Below, one piece after another: positions 28,895 to 37,699 of a stretch of DNA of 41,854 nucleotides; the stretch's first letter is position 1, and each line of letters opens with the position of its first letter. The notes beneath the pieces are model-generated. The model had not been told where the DNA came from, ran no database searches, and was given only the letters and a program-made list of their open reading frames with translations. The DNA lies in assembly GCA_036389375.1 (NCBI GenBank), contig DASVQA010000146.1, positions 1-41,854 of the forward strand, written 5' to 3'. The translations under genes were made by a program, and so were the position numbers. Source of the DNA: QHXQ01 sp036389375 (lineage in GTDB: Bacteria > Acidobacteriota > Blastocatellia > Pyrinomonadales > Pyrinomonadaceae).

Positions 28895-30394
28895 ATGAAG
28901 ACTACGTACAGGTCGTTTGCGCGGCAGGTTGCCGCACTGTTTTTGATATGCCTCCACATAGCACCATTCGCGGCCGCACGTGTCGCTGCGCCGCAGAGCG
29001 TTGACTTGCTTGTGCGCGGCGGGACGGTCGTGACGATGGACGGGCAGGAGCATGTGATTGAGGACGGTGCGGTGGCGGTGAAGGGCGGGCGCATCGTGGA
29101 GGTCGGGCCGGCTGATCGTCTGGCGCGCAGGTATGCGGCGCGCGAGACGATTGATGCGCGCGGGCGGGTGGTGCTGCCGGGGCTAGTGAACGGGCACACG
29201 CATGTGCCGATGACGCTCTTTCGCGGGCTGGCCGACGATCTCGATCTGAACGAGTGGTTGACGAAGTATATCTTCCCGGCCGAAGCGAAGAACGTGACCG
29301 AAGCGTTCGTGCGCGCGGGCACGCGGCTCGGCTTGGCCGAGATGATTCGCGGCGGGACGACGACCTATTGCGACATGTATTACTTCGAGGACGCCATCGC
29401 GGACGAGACGGCGCGGGCCGGCGTGCGCGGCGTGCTCGGCGAGACGATCATTGATTTTCCCGTCGCCGATAACAAGACGCATGAAGAGGCGATGGCTTAC
29501 GCGGACAAGTTTGTGGCGAAGTGGCGCGGGCACGCGCTCATCGTGCCGGCCATTGCGCCGCACGCGCCCTACACAGTCTCGGAGGAACATCTGCGCGCCG
29601 TGCGGCAGTTCTCGGATCGCACGGGCGCACCCGTTGTCATACACGTCGCGGAGACGAGCAAAGAGGTTGCCGACATCACGCGCGAGCACGGCGCGTCGCC
29701 GGTCGCTTATCTGGCGCGCATCGGCTTCTTATCGAACCGCGTCATCGCCGCACACACCGTACACCTGACGGCTGAAGAGATCGCTACGCTCAAGCGCATG
29801 GACGTGGGCGCGGTACACAATCCGCAGTCGAACATGAAACTGGCGTCGGGCGTTGCGCCCGTGCCGCAGATGTTGGCGGCGGACGTGGCGGTCGGTTTAG
29901 GGACAGACGGCGCGGCGTCGAATAACGACCTCGACATGTGGGAGGAGATGGACACGGCGGCGAAACTGCACAAAGAGTTTACGGGCGATCCGAAAGTGGT
30001 GACGGCGCGCGAGGCGCTGGCGATGGCCACGATTCGCGGCGCGCGGGCGCTGCATCTCGAACACGAGATCGGCTCGCTCGAAGTGGGGAAGCGGGCCGAT
30101 CTGATCATCGTCGATCTCGACGCGCTGCACCAGACGCCGCGCTACAACATCTATTCGCACCTCGTCTATGCGACGAAGGCGGCGGACGTGCGGACGGTCG
30201 TGATCGAAGGGCGCGTCGTGATGCGCGACCGGCGGTTGTTAACGCTGGACGAAGAAGCGATCAAACGCGAGGCCCGCATGTTCCGCGAGCGCATCGCGCG
30301 GAGCCTCGCGCCGGCCGCCGTTCAGCCGTCGCCGCCAGCGGGCGGTGCCAGGCGGCCGCGCGCCGTTGCGCCGAAGCGGCGGGCCCGACCGTAA
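28895..30394 (+). CDS. Exported TRZ/ATZ-type amidohydrolase (adenosine/MTA/SAH deaminase-like)
   Basis: Closest in pattern to 5-methylthioadenosine/S-adenosylhomocysteine deaminases, which remove the amino group of adenosine-type compounds. Metal site: GLVNGHTHVPMTLFRGL (HxH), HVAETSKEV (His), IAAHTVHLT (His), GLGTDGAASNNDLDMWEEM (Asp). No carboxylated Lys is expected in this class. Unlike typical cytosolic MtaD proteins, it begins with a signal peptide (VAALFLICLHIAPFAAA, cleavage near residue 30), so it is probably periplasmic. The 499 residues include a basic, Pro-rich tail of about 35. It lies 60 nt after the toxin-like gene and 0.7 kb after the nucleoside salvage operon. A chlorohydrolase or guanine-deaminase-like role cannot be excluded. 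Confidence 0.87.
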   Translation: MKTTYRSFARQVAALFLICLHIAPFAAARVAAPQSVDLLVRGGTVVTMDGQEHVIEDGAVAVKGGRIVEVGPADRLARRYAARETIDARGRVVLPGLVNGHTHVPMTLFRGLADDLDLNEWLTKYIFPAEAKNVTEAFVRAGTRLGLAEMIRGGTTTYCDMYYFEDAIADETARAGVRGVLGETIIDFPVADNKTHEEAMAYADKFVAKWRGHALIVPAIAPHAPYTVSEEHLRAVRQFSDRTGAPVVIHVAETSKEVADITREHGASPVAYLARIGFLSNRVIAAHTVHLTAEEIATLKRMDVGAVHNPQSNMKLASGVAPVPQMLAADVAVGLGTDGAASNNDLDMWEEMDTAAKLHKEFTGDPKVVTAREALAMATIRGARALHLEHEIGSLEVGKRADLIIVDLDALHQTPRYNIYSHLVYATKAADVRTVVIEGRVVMRDRRLLTLDEEAIKREARMFRERIARSLAPAAVQPSPPAGGARRPRAVAPKRRARP

Positions 30395-30434
30395 AATTTG
30401 GCCTCGGCGGTCGGGGAAATTTGCGCGCCGCGAG

Positions 30435-30464
30435 TTGATAAAAGTCGCCGCTTCGGGTGATAAT
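30435..30464 (+). promoter_or_regulatory. Promoter candidate for the second TonB-domain gene
   Basis: TTGATA (30435-30440), 18 bp, GATAAT (30459-30464): a good sigma-70-like pair. Transcription would start near 30471, 20 nt before the hairpin at 30491, so that hairpin would lie in the leader of the gene starting at 30537. Confidence 0.5.
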
Positions 30465-30490
30465 CTGCGCGCTGAATATAGCTAACCTTC

Positions 30491-30520
30491 AAAGCGAGCT
30501 TGCATGCTCGCTTTTGTCTT
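30491..30520 (+). terminator. Terminator hairpin, possibly a leader attenuator
   Basis: A 9-bp perfect stem, AAAGCGAGC with GCTCGCTTT, with a 6-nt loop, is followed by TTGTCTTT. It may end the deaminase transcript (stop at 30394). It also lies between the promoter candidate at 30435 and the start at 30537, where it could act as an attenuator. Confidence 0.65.
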
Positions 30521-30536
30521 TATGGAGTTGTTTGCA

Positions 30537-31745
30537 GTGAAGGGAACTCGTTTCAGTCACACCCGTCAAATCGTTATCACAATCAGCCTCTTGTTTGCCT
30601 TTGCCGCCGGAGGGGCGGTACGCGCACAGTATCTTGTGCAGGCCGATGGCGAGAGCGTGCAGCAGCGGATCGCGCGCGCGCGTGCGCTCGCGGCGGTCGG
30701 CAACCTGCCGGCGGCGCGCAGCGAACTTGAGTCGCTGACGCACGCGCAGACGGACGAGTCCGTGCGAGAGATCGCGCTGGTGCTGCTCGTCGGCGTCTAT
30801 CTGGAACAGGCGGATTACGGCTATGCCGAAGGTTTGCTGAACGAGACGTTCGTCAACCGGCAGGCGCAGCGCGACGAAGCGACGCACGCCTATTTCGCGC
30901 TCGCCGGTCAGGTCATTAACGGCGTCCGCACGCACATGGAGCGCTACCGCGCGCTCGGTCTCGACGTAACCGACGGCACGCTCCCGCCCGAAGCGACGGG
31001 CGATCTCGATCACCTGCGTTCGCTGCTCGAACGCATCGTCGCGCAGGGGCGGCAGCTTGGCGGCGAGGCAGGGCGGAGTGTGGAAGCGGCGGCGCTCGTC
31101 GAAGAGGCGGCCGGCGTCCGCGCACGGCTGGCGCGCAACCCGAGCGAGCGCGCACAGTGGCAACGCGAGGTGACGGAGGCGCGCCAGCGCCTCGCCGGAT
31201 CAAACACGCGCATGACGGTCAGCAACGTGCGTCCAGCTACACCCGCGCCGACGGATGCAGCTGCAACCGGCTCGACCGCCGCGCCGCCAACCTCTACGCC
31301 AAGTCCGACGCCTGCGCCAACCCTCACGCCGACGCCGGCCAATCCGACGGCGGGTGCGGGCACGTCAAACGCGGCGCAGCCCAATACGCCGTCGCAGACG
31401 CCGCCGCAAACGAATGCGCCGAAGCCGAACGAGCCGAACGGTGCGGCGGCCAACGCGCCCGCGCAGCCGCTCGAAGTTGGGGCCGCGTTGATTGCTAAGG
31501 CGAAGGATCGGGTCGCGCCCAGTTATCCGGCGCAGGCCCGTTCGGCGCGCGTGACGGGCAACGTGACGGTCTTCCTGACGGTGGACGAGCGCGGCGCGGT
31601 CGCCGAAGTGAAACGCACGAACGGCCCCGAACTGTTGCGGCAGGCGGCGGAGGATGCGGCGCGGCGCTGGAAGTTCAAACCCACGCTCATCAACGGTCAG
31701 CCCGTGCGCGTCTCCGGCTATCTCAACTTCAATTTCACCCTCTAG
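30537..31745 (+). CDS. TonB C-terminal domain protein with TPR-like N-terminal half
   Basis: The GTG at 30537 is chosen because GGAG lies 9 nt upstream and the protein then begins with a clean signal or anchor (RQIVITISLLFAFAAGGAVRA). The in-frame ATG at 30504 lies inside the terminator hairpin. The mature part has a helical region of about 180 residues with TPR-like spacing (VGNLPAARSELESLTH, LVGVYLEQADYGYAEGLL). A Thr/Pro/Ala-rich linker covers about residues 235-305. The TonB C-terminal domain (about 320-402) has VAPSYPAQARSARVTGNVTV and ends VRVSGYLNFNFTL. It may be an energy transducer, but the helical half between anchor and TonB domain is atypical and suggests a cell-envelope scaffold role. 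Confidence 0.85.
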   Translation: MKGTRFSHTRQIVITISLLFAFAAGGAVRAQYLVQADGESVQQRIARARALAAVGNLPAARSELESLTHAQTDESVREIALVLLVGVYLEQADYGYAEGLLNETFVNRQAQRDEATHAYFALAGQVINGVRTHMERYRALGLDVTDGTLPPEATGDLDHLRSLLERIVAQGRQLGGEAGRSVEAAALVEEAAGVRARLARNPSERAQWQREVTEARQRLAGSNTRMTVSNVRPATPAPTDAAATGSTAAPPTSTPSPTPAPTLTPTPANPTAGAGTSNAAQPNTPSQTPPQTNAPKPNEPNGAAANAPAQPLEVGAALIAKAKDRVAPSYPAQARSARVTGNVTVFLTVDERGAVAEVKRTNGPELLRQAAEDAARRWKFKPTLINGQPVRVSGYLNFNFTL

Positions 31746-32321
31746 CCCGGCCAATCGTTGCGCGCTGGCTGCGAGCCAACGTTGACAGTCCGACATGTCT
31801 GCGGTTATAGTGCCGGCTCGATTCTGCTGAACTTGTAAGAAGGGCATCAGCACCAAGCTCTCGCGGAACCGTTCGCGGATAAGCCTTTCAATTTCATTGC
31901 ATAAATACAACTGAACCTTGTGTCATTGTTATGTGGCTAACCCCCGGCCTGCGATACACACTACACGCCTATCTGCTGTCATGCGCTTGCCTTGAGGTGT
32001 ATTTCTTCGCACCCGTTGCCACCCGTACCCAAACCAGTGTCACCTGCAACCCGACACTACCGCTTCCTGCGCGCAAGCTGATCCGCTAACGAACCGACGC
32101 GCGCTTGCTCTGAGTTACAAGGGTCAACTTAGCCTCCGCCCGCGCGGGCGACCAGCAAGCTTTAGGGCCGGCCGGCCCTGCACAATAAATGTGTGCAGGT
32201 GGCGCGCTGGACGCGATATGTGAAGCGGTCACTGTTTCGGCGTGACTCGCACAGGTTGGACAGGCTGGCGTTGAAAGACGAGCGGCGCTGCCTTTTACCC
32301 CCCTCGAAGGAGAATTAGCAA
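31746..32321. other. 576-bp non-coding stretch before the giant secreted protein gene
   Basis: No convincing gene is seen on either strand. It holds a strong promoter (31782-31811), a 14-bp perfect palindrome GGGCCGGCCGGCCC (32165-32178), a hairpin CTGCACA/TGTGCAG with a 7-nt loop (32178-32198), and AAGGAG (32307-32312) 9 nt before the next ATG. If the promoter is used, the message has a leader of about 500 nt. I recognise no riboswitch. Confidence 0.6.
31782..31811 (+). promoter_or_regulatory. Strong sigma-70-like promoter
   Basis: TTGACA (31782-31787), a perfect -35, 17-18 bp, then TTATAGT (31805-31811) as -10. This is the best promoter match in the window. It points to the 1750-residue protein gene 510 nt downstream. 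Confidence 0.65.
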
Positions 32322-35300
32322 ATGCGAAAGTTACTGGTAGTCTGTTTGACTGCTGCGCTATTACTCACGGCGCTCCTCTTGCCGCAACTCACGGACGCGG
32401 CGCGGAAAGATAAGGATAAACCGGGCGGCCGCACCCCGGCCGTGCCCGGCAAAGGCGCGGGCCGACAAGAGGCCGGCGCGAGCAAGTCCGACGGCAACCC
32501 GCTCATGTATCGCGCCGTAAATTTTGGCGAGTCGCCTAAACTGAGCGACATCGCACAGGCGCAGACCAAACTTAAAAACCAGCGCAACGCAAAGGTGCTC
32601 GACCGGGAAAAGATGATCGAGCAGAAGCGCGAAAAGACCGGTCGCTCCGAAGCCGAGATCAATGAGCAGCGCAGCCTGAGCGCAGCCGGCGTGCGCGTCG
32701 AAGACGAGGCGCGCGAGAAGAACGACCGCAACCGCGAGATCATTCGGCACCTCGACCCCGCCACGCCGAGTACGCCCGATAGCGCGCTCGCTAAAGTTCC
32801 GGCGGGCGAAAAGGGCCGGGGCTTTGCGCCGCAGGTGCTGCCCGTGCCCAACGTCAGCTTCGAGGGCATCTCGGAAGTGAACACGGAAGCAATCGGGCAA
32901 GGCTTCATCCCGCCCGACACAAACGGCGAGATCGGCCCCAGCCACTTCGTCCAGACGGTCAACGTCGGCCTCCGCATCTATAATCGCAACGGCACACCCG
33001 CCACCGCGCTCACTACCATCGGCGCGCTCTTTGCCGCCCTGCCCGGCGTCTGCGCCAACACGAACGACGGCGACCCCATCGTGCTCTACGATCAACTGGC
33101 GGATCGCTGGCTCATCTCGCAGTTCTGCTGGTCGGTCGCCGTGCCCAATCATCAGATCATCGCTATCTCGAAGACGGGCGACCCGACCGGTGCATATTAC
33201 CTCTACGATTTTGTGATGCCGAACGTGAAGTTCAACGACTATCCGCACTTCGGCATGTGGCCCGATGGCTACTACATGACGGATAACCAGTTCAATCAGG
33301 CGGGCACGATCTTTCAGGGCGCGGGCATCTTCGCCTTCGACCGCGCCAAGATGCTCGCGGGCGACCCGACCGCCAGCTTCATCTACTTCGACAAGGCCGA
33401 CGGCTGCGCCTCGTCCACCGACGGCTCGACCTGTCTCTTCGGCGGCATGCTGCCGGCCGACTTGGACGGCTTCACGCCGCCGCCCGCCGGTACGCCCGCG
33501 CCGATTGCCATTTTCGATGCCAACGAATTCGGCGCTGGCCACACAGACAGCATCCGGCTCTTCGACTTCCACGCCGACTTTGCGACGCCCGCAAACTCGA
33601 CCTTGACCGAGCGCACCGGCAGCCCCGTCGCCGTCGCTGCCTTCGACCCGCGCGAAGTGCCTGCGGGCGCGCGCAACGTCGTGCCGCAGCCCGCGCCCGG
33701 CGTCGCGCTCGATGCGATCATGGATCGCCTGATGTTCCGCTTGGCCTATCGCAACTTTGGCGACCACGAATCGCTCGCCTTAAACCACACGGTCAACGCC
33801 GCCACGAACCCGCTGTATCAAGCCGGCGTGCGTTACTACGAATTGCAGCGTGCGGGCGCGGCCGCGCCCTGGACGGTGCATGAACAGGCGACGATGGCGG
33901 GCGCAGCGGGCGACACCGCGAGCCGCTGGATGGGCAGCACCGCGCTCAACAACGCGGGCAGTCAGGGCGTCGCTTACTCGGTTTCAGGCCCGACCACCAA
34001 TCCGTCCATCCGCTATGCCGGTCGCCTCGCGGGCGACCCGGCCGGCAGTCTCACGCAGGGCGAGCAGACGATGGTTGCGGGCGGCGGCGTGCAGACCAGC
34101 ACCTCTAGTCGCTGGGGCGACTATAGCGACCTGACCGTTGACCCGCTCGACGATTGCACCTTCTGGTACACGAACGAGTATTTCGCCGCGACCAGCAGCG
34201 GCGCGTGGCAGACGCGGATCGGCAGTTTCACGTTCGGCCCCTGCACGCCCGTGCAGAAGGGCGTGCTGACCGGCACGGTCACGAGCAGCGCGACGGGCAC
34301 GCCCATCGCCAACGCGACCGTCACGGCCTCGAACGGCTTCAGCCGCGCGTCCGGCGCAAACGGCGTCTACAACATAGACCCGATGGGCGCGGGCACGTTT
34401 ACGCTAACGGTGAGCGCGCCGAACTACGCCCCCGCCACCATCTCGAACGTCAGCGTCACGGTCGGCAACACGACCACCCAGAACGTCCAACTCACGCCGC
34501 TCAGCAATATCGTCAACGGCACGGCCGTCGTCACGGCCGATAGCTGCAACTCGAATCTGACGCTCGACCCCAACGAGCTTGTCACGGTCAACTTCGGGCT
34601 ACTCAATAACGGCGGCGACGGCGCAACGACCGGCAATCTCGTCGCCACGCTGCAAGCTACCGGCGGCGTCCTCAATCCGTCCGGGCCGCAGAACTACGGC
34701 GGTGTCGTCGCCGGGCAACCGGCCGTTGCGCGCCCCTTCAGCTTCCAGGTCGGCGCGACCTGCGGCGGCACGGTCACCGCCACCTTGCAACTGCAAGACG
34801 GCGCAACCAATCTCGGCACACGCACCTTCACCTTCCAGGTCGGCACGCTCTCGATCATTAACCGCTCGACCGGCGGCATCGCGGTGGCGATCCCCGACAA
34901 CTTGCCGGCCGGCGTTGACATCCCCATCACAGTGCCGGACGCGGTCACGATCAGCGACATCAACGTGCGCGTGCGGCTGAACCACACGTTCGACAGCGAC
35001 CTCGTTATCTCGCTCGTCCATCCCGACAACACGTCCGTCACGCTCTCAAACAAGCGCGGCAGTTCCGGGGCCAACTACGGCACGGGCACGAACGACTGCG
35101 CCGGTACGCCGACCGTCTTCGACGATCAGGCGGCCAACTCGATCACGACCGGCGTTGCGCCCTTCGCCGGTACGTTCAAACCTGAAGGCTCGCTCGCCTC
35201 GCTCAACGGCAAGGCCGCTAACGGCACTTGGAAACTACATATCGTGGACACCGCCAACCTAGATGCCGGGACGGTCGGCTGTGTGACGATTGAGATTAAC

Positions 35301-37574
35301 AAGCGCTTCATCTGTTGCGGCTCGGAGGTGATCGCCGCTCCGCCCACGACCATCGCGGCGGAGAGCGTCAGCCCGGCCAACAATGCCGTTGACCCGGACG
35401 AGACCGTGACGGTCAACTTCCCGCTCAAGAACATCGGCGGCAACAACACGACGAACCTCGTCGCCACGCTGCTCCCGACGGGCGGCGTCTTGGCCCCGTC
35501 CGCGCCGCAGACCTACGGCGTCGTGACCAGCCTCGGCGCAACCGTCAGCAAGCCGTTCACCTTCACGGCCGTCGGCGCATGCGGCGGTGTGATTACCGCC
35601 ACGCTCGCCTTGCAGGACGGGCTGACCCCACTTGCGCCCATCACGTTCACCATCCCCATCGGCGGCACGAGCAATTTGGGGCCGACGACCTTTAGCAACA
35701 CGGCGGCGATCACCATCCCCGCCGCCGCCAACACGGCGGGCGAGAGCAGTCCATACCCGTCCAACATCAGCGTCTCAGGCTTGAGCGGCAGCACGTCCAA
35801 GGTGACGGTCACGCTCAACAACATCACCCACGCCTTTGCCACGGACATGGACATGCTGCTCGTCTCGCCGACCGGGCAGAAGTTCATCATCGTCTCCGAC
35901 GCGATCCGCAGCGGCGCGGCCACCAACGTGACCTACACGCTCGACGACGCGGCGGCCACCCAGCTTGGCACGTCAGGGCCACCCGCATCCGGCACGTACC
36001 GGCCGGTGAACATCGGCACGGGCGACACGTTCCCCGCGCCCGCGCCGGCTGCGCCATATCTGAACCCGGCCACGGCCGGCACGGATACGTTCGCCACCGC
36101 CTTCAACGGTGCGAACCCCAATGGCACTTGGAGCCTGTACGTCGTGGACGACTTCCGCAGCGCCGACAGCGGCGCGATGGCCGGCGGCTGGTCGCTTAAC
36201 ATCAGCACGCTTGCGCCGGTCTGCAACACGCAAGCCTGCACGCTCAACGTGCCCGCGAACATCACCGTGCCGGCCGACGCGGGCCAGAACGGCGCTATCG
36301 TCAACTATCCGGCGGCCACCTTCACGGGTAGCTGCGGGGTCGTGACGAGCAGCCCCGCCTCCGGTTCGTTCTTCCCCATCGGCACAACCGTCGTGACCGT
36401 CACGGGCACGCGCGGCAATAACAGCACCACCACGCAGACCTTCACGGTCACGGTCGTGCCGCGCAACCCGTCCACCAACCTCGTGATTAGCGAGTTCCGC
36501 GAACGCGGTACGGCCGGAGCGTTGGACGAGTACATCGAGGTCGCCAACCTGTCGAACTCGCCGTTCACGGTCAACGCCACCGATGGTTCCGCCGGTTGGG
36601 GTGTCGCGGCACTGAACGCCGCCGGCACGGTCACCACCCTCGTCGGGACGATCCCCAACAACACGACCATCCCGGCGCGCGGTCATTACCTGATCGCCAA
36701 CAGTTCGGTCGGCGGCTATAGTCTGGGGAATTACGGCGGCGCGGGTAACGCCACGCCGAACGCAACCTACACGGCCGATATCCCCGACAACGTCGGCCTC
36801 GCCCTCTTCAACACGGGGAACCTAGCCAACATGTCGCTCTCTACGGTCGTTGACGCGGTCGGCTTCACGTCGCAGACGGGCACGCTGCCCGCGCTCTTTA
36901 GCGAAGGCGCGACACTTGCGCCCGTGTCCGGCAACGGCGAGTATGCTTTCGTCCGCAAACTGACGACGGGCTTGCCGCAGGACACGAACGACAACGCGCA
37001 GGACTTCGTCTTCGTCGCGCCCGACGCCGGCACTTACGGCGGCGTACAGGCGCAGCGCGGCGCACCGGGGCCGGAGAACATGACGAGTCCCACCCAGCGC
37101 AACGCGACGATCAAGGCCAGCCTGATCGACACGACGCAGTCCTCGACCGATCCGCCGAACCGCATCCGGGATATATCGAATCCCGGCCCGGCCGGCTCTG
37201 CCACCGCGCAAGGCACGCTCGACGTCCGGCGCAAGTTTACGAACGCGACGGGCGTCGCTCTCTCGCGGCTGCGCTTCCGCATCGTGGACGTGACGACGAC
37301 GAACACGCCGAACCCCGGCGGGCAGCAGGCCGATGTGCGCCTGTTGAGTTCGATTGACACGGACGCCAACGGCGGCACGATCACGATTAAGGGCACGACG
37401 CTGGAAGGACCGTCCGATGGGACGGCGGGCGGCGGGCACAACAGTACGGTGACGGTCGCACTGCCGGGCGCGGGCACGCTGGCGAACGGCGCATCCATCA
37501 ACGTGCGCTTCCTGCTCGGCGTCGCGGCCAACGGTCGCTTCCGCTTCTTCATCAACGTGGAGGGGCTGCCGTAA
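32322..37574 (+). CDS. Giant secreted multidomain protein with two P-domains
   Basis: A 1750-residue extracellular protein. A signal peptide (LLVVCLTAALLLTALLLPQL) is followed by a charged region to about residue 150, then a large domain (about 180-640) beginning FEGISEVNTEAIGQGFIPPD that I cannot name. A carboxypeptidase-regulatory-like beta domain (about 647-727, GVLTGTVTSSATGTPIANAT) follows. Two repeats of a CARDB/P-domain unit come next; the P-domains cover about 844-996 (NHTFDSDLVISLVHPDNTSV, GTWKLHIVDTANLDAGTV) and 1122-1298 (ATDMDMLLVSPTGQKFIIV, NGTWSLYVVDDF). Then a HYR-like domain (about 1306-1383) and a lamin-tail-like domain (from about 1386, LVISEFRERGTAGALDEYIE). No protease catalytic triad was found. 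A strong ribosome binding site supports the start. It may be an adhesin or a carrier of binding domains. Confidence 0.85.
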   Translation: MRKLLVVCLTAALLLTALLLPQLTDAARKDKDKPGGRTPAVPGKGAGRQEAGASKSDGNPLMYRAVNFGESPKLSDIAQAQTKLKNQRNAKVLDREKMIEQKREKTGRSEAEINEQRSLSAAGVRVEDEAREKNDRNREIIRHLDPATPSTPDSALAKVPAGEKGRGFAPQVLPVPNVSFEGISEVNTEAIGQGFIPPDTNGEIGPSHFVQTVNVGLRIYNRNGTPATALTTIGALFAALPGVCANTNDGDPIVLYDQLADRWLISQFCWSVAVPNHQIIAISKTGDPTGAYYLYDFVMPNVKFNDYPHFGMWPDGYYMTDNQFNQAGTIFQGAGIFAFDRAKMLAGDPTASFIYFDKADGCASSTDGSTCLFGGMLPADLDGFTPPPAGTPAPIAIFDANEFGAGHTDSIRLFDFHADFATPANSTLTERTGSPVAVAAFDPREVPAGARNVVPQPAPGVALDAIMDRLMFRLAYRNFGDHESLALNHTVNAATNPLYQAGVRYYELQRAGAAAPWTVHEQATMAGAAGDTASRWMGSTALNNAGSQGVAYSVSGPTTNPSIRYAGRLAGDPAGSLTQGEQTMVAGGGVQTSTSSRWGDYSDLTVDPLDDCTFWYTNEYFAATSSGAWQTRIGSFTFGPCTPVQKGVLTGTVTSSATGTPIANATVTASNGFSRASGANGVYNIDPMGAGTFTLTVSAPNYAPATISNVSVTVGNTTTQNVQLTPLSNIVNGTAVVTADSCNSNLTLDPNELVTVNFGLLNNGGDGATTGNLVATLQATGGVLNPSGPQNYGGVVAGQPAVARPFSFQVGATCGGTVTATLQLQDGATNLGTRTFTFQVGTLSIINRSTGGIAVAIPDNLPAGVDIPITVPDAVTISDINVRVRLNHTFDSDLVISLVHPDNTSVTLSNKRGSSGANYGTGTNDCAGTPTVFDDQAANSITTGVAPFAGTFKPEGSLASLNGKAANGTWKLHIVDTANLDAGTVGCVTIEINKRFICCGSEVIAAPPTTIAAESVSPANNAVDPDETVTVNFPLKNIGGNNTTNLVATLLPTGGVLAPSAPQTYGVVTSLGATVSKPFTFTAVGACGGVITATLALQDGLTPLAPITFTIPIGGTSNLGPTTFSNTAAITIPAAANTAGESSPYPSNISVSGLSGSTSKVTVTLNNITHAFATDMDMLLVSPTGQKFIIVSDAIRSGAATNVTYTLDDAAATQLGTSGPPASGTYRPVNIGTGDTFPAPAPAAPYLNPATAGTDTFATAFNGANPNGTWSLYVVDDFRSADSGAMAGGWSLNISTLAPVCNTQACTLNVPANITVPADAGQNGAIVNYPAATFTGSCGVVTSSPASGSFFPIGTTVVTVTGTRGNNSTTTQTFTVTVVPRNPSTNLVISEFRERGTAGALDEYIEVANLSNSPFTVNATDGSAGWGVAALNAAGTVTTLVGTIPNNTTIPARGHYLIANSSVGGYSLGNYGGAGNATPNATYTADIPDNVGLALFNTGNLANMSLSTVVDAVGFTSQTGTLPALFSEGATLAPVSGNGEYAFVRKLTTGLPQDTNDNAQDFVFVAPDAGTYGGVQAQRGAPGPENMTSPTQRNATIKASLIDTTQSSTDPPNRIRDISNPGPAGSATAQGTLDVRRKFTNATGVALSRLRFRIVDVTTTNTPNPGGQQADVRLLSSIDTDANGGTITIKGTTLEGPSDGTAGGGHNSTVTVALPGAGTLANGASINVRFLLGVAANGRFRFFINVEGLP

Positions 37575-37607
37575 AATCCGGCGCGGCGCAATTGCGGCGC
37601 ACCTGAC

Positions 37608-37660
37608 AAACAACGGGGCAGGCTCGTTTGCTTCATGCAAACGAGCCTGCCCCGTTGTTT
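37608..37660. terminator. 24-bp bidirectional terminator
   Basis: AAACAACGGGGCAGGCTCGTTTGC (given here as arm 37608-37631) pairs perfectly with 37637-37660 around a TTCAT loop. A-rich and T-rich flanks on each side fit an intrinsic terminator in both directions. It lies between the giant protein gene (plus) and the NRPS gene (minus), which converge here. Confidence 0.9.
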
Positions 37661-37699
37661 TACTGCTTCGCTCAGGCCGCGGGCCGGCGCGGCGCAAAG

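Noticed and set aside
30504..30536. ATG 30504 as the start of the second TonB-domain protein
   Set aside because: The codon lies in the loop and stem of a terminator-like hairpin and would put 11 residues before a signal peptide; GTG 30537 has GGAG at the right distance.
32361..33767. Long open frame (468 codons) antisense to the giant secreted protein gene
   Set aside because: Caused by high GC and codon bias of the opposite strand. It has no recognisable domain or ribosome binding site, and the plus-strand gene is well supported.
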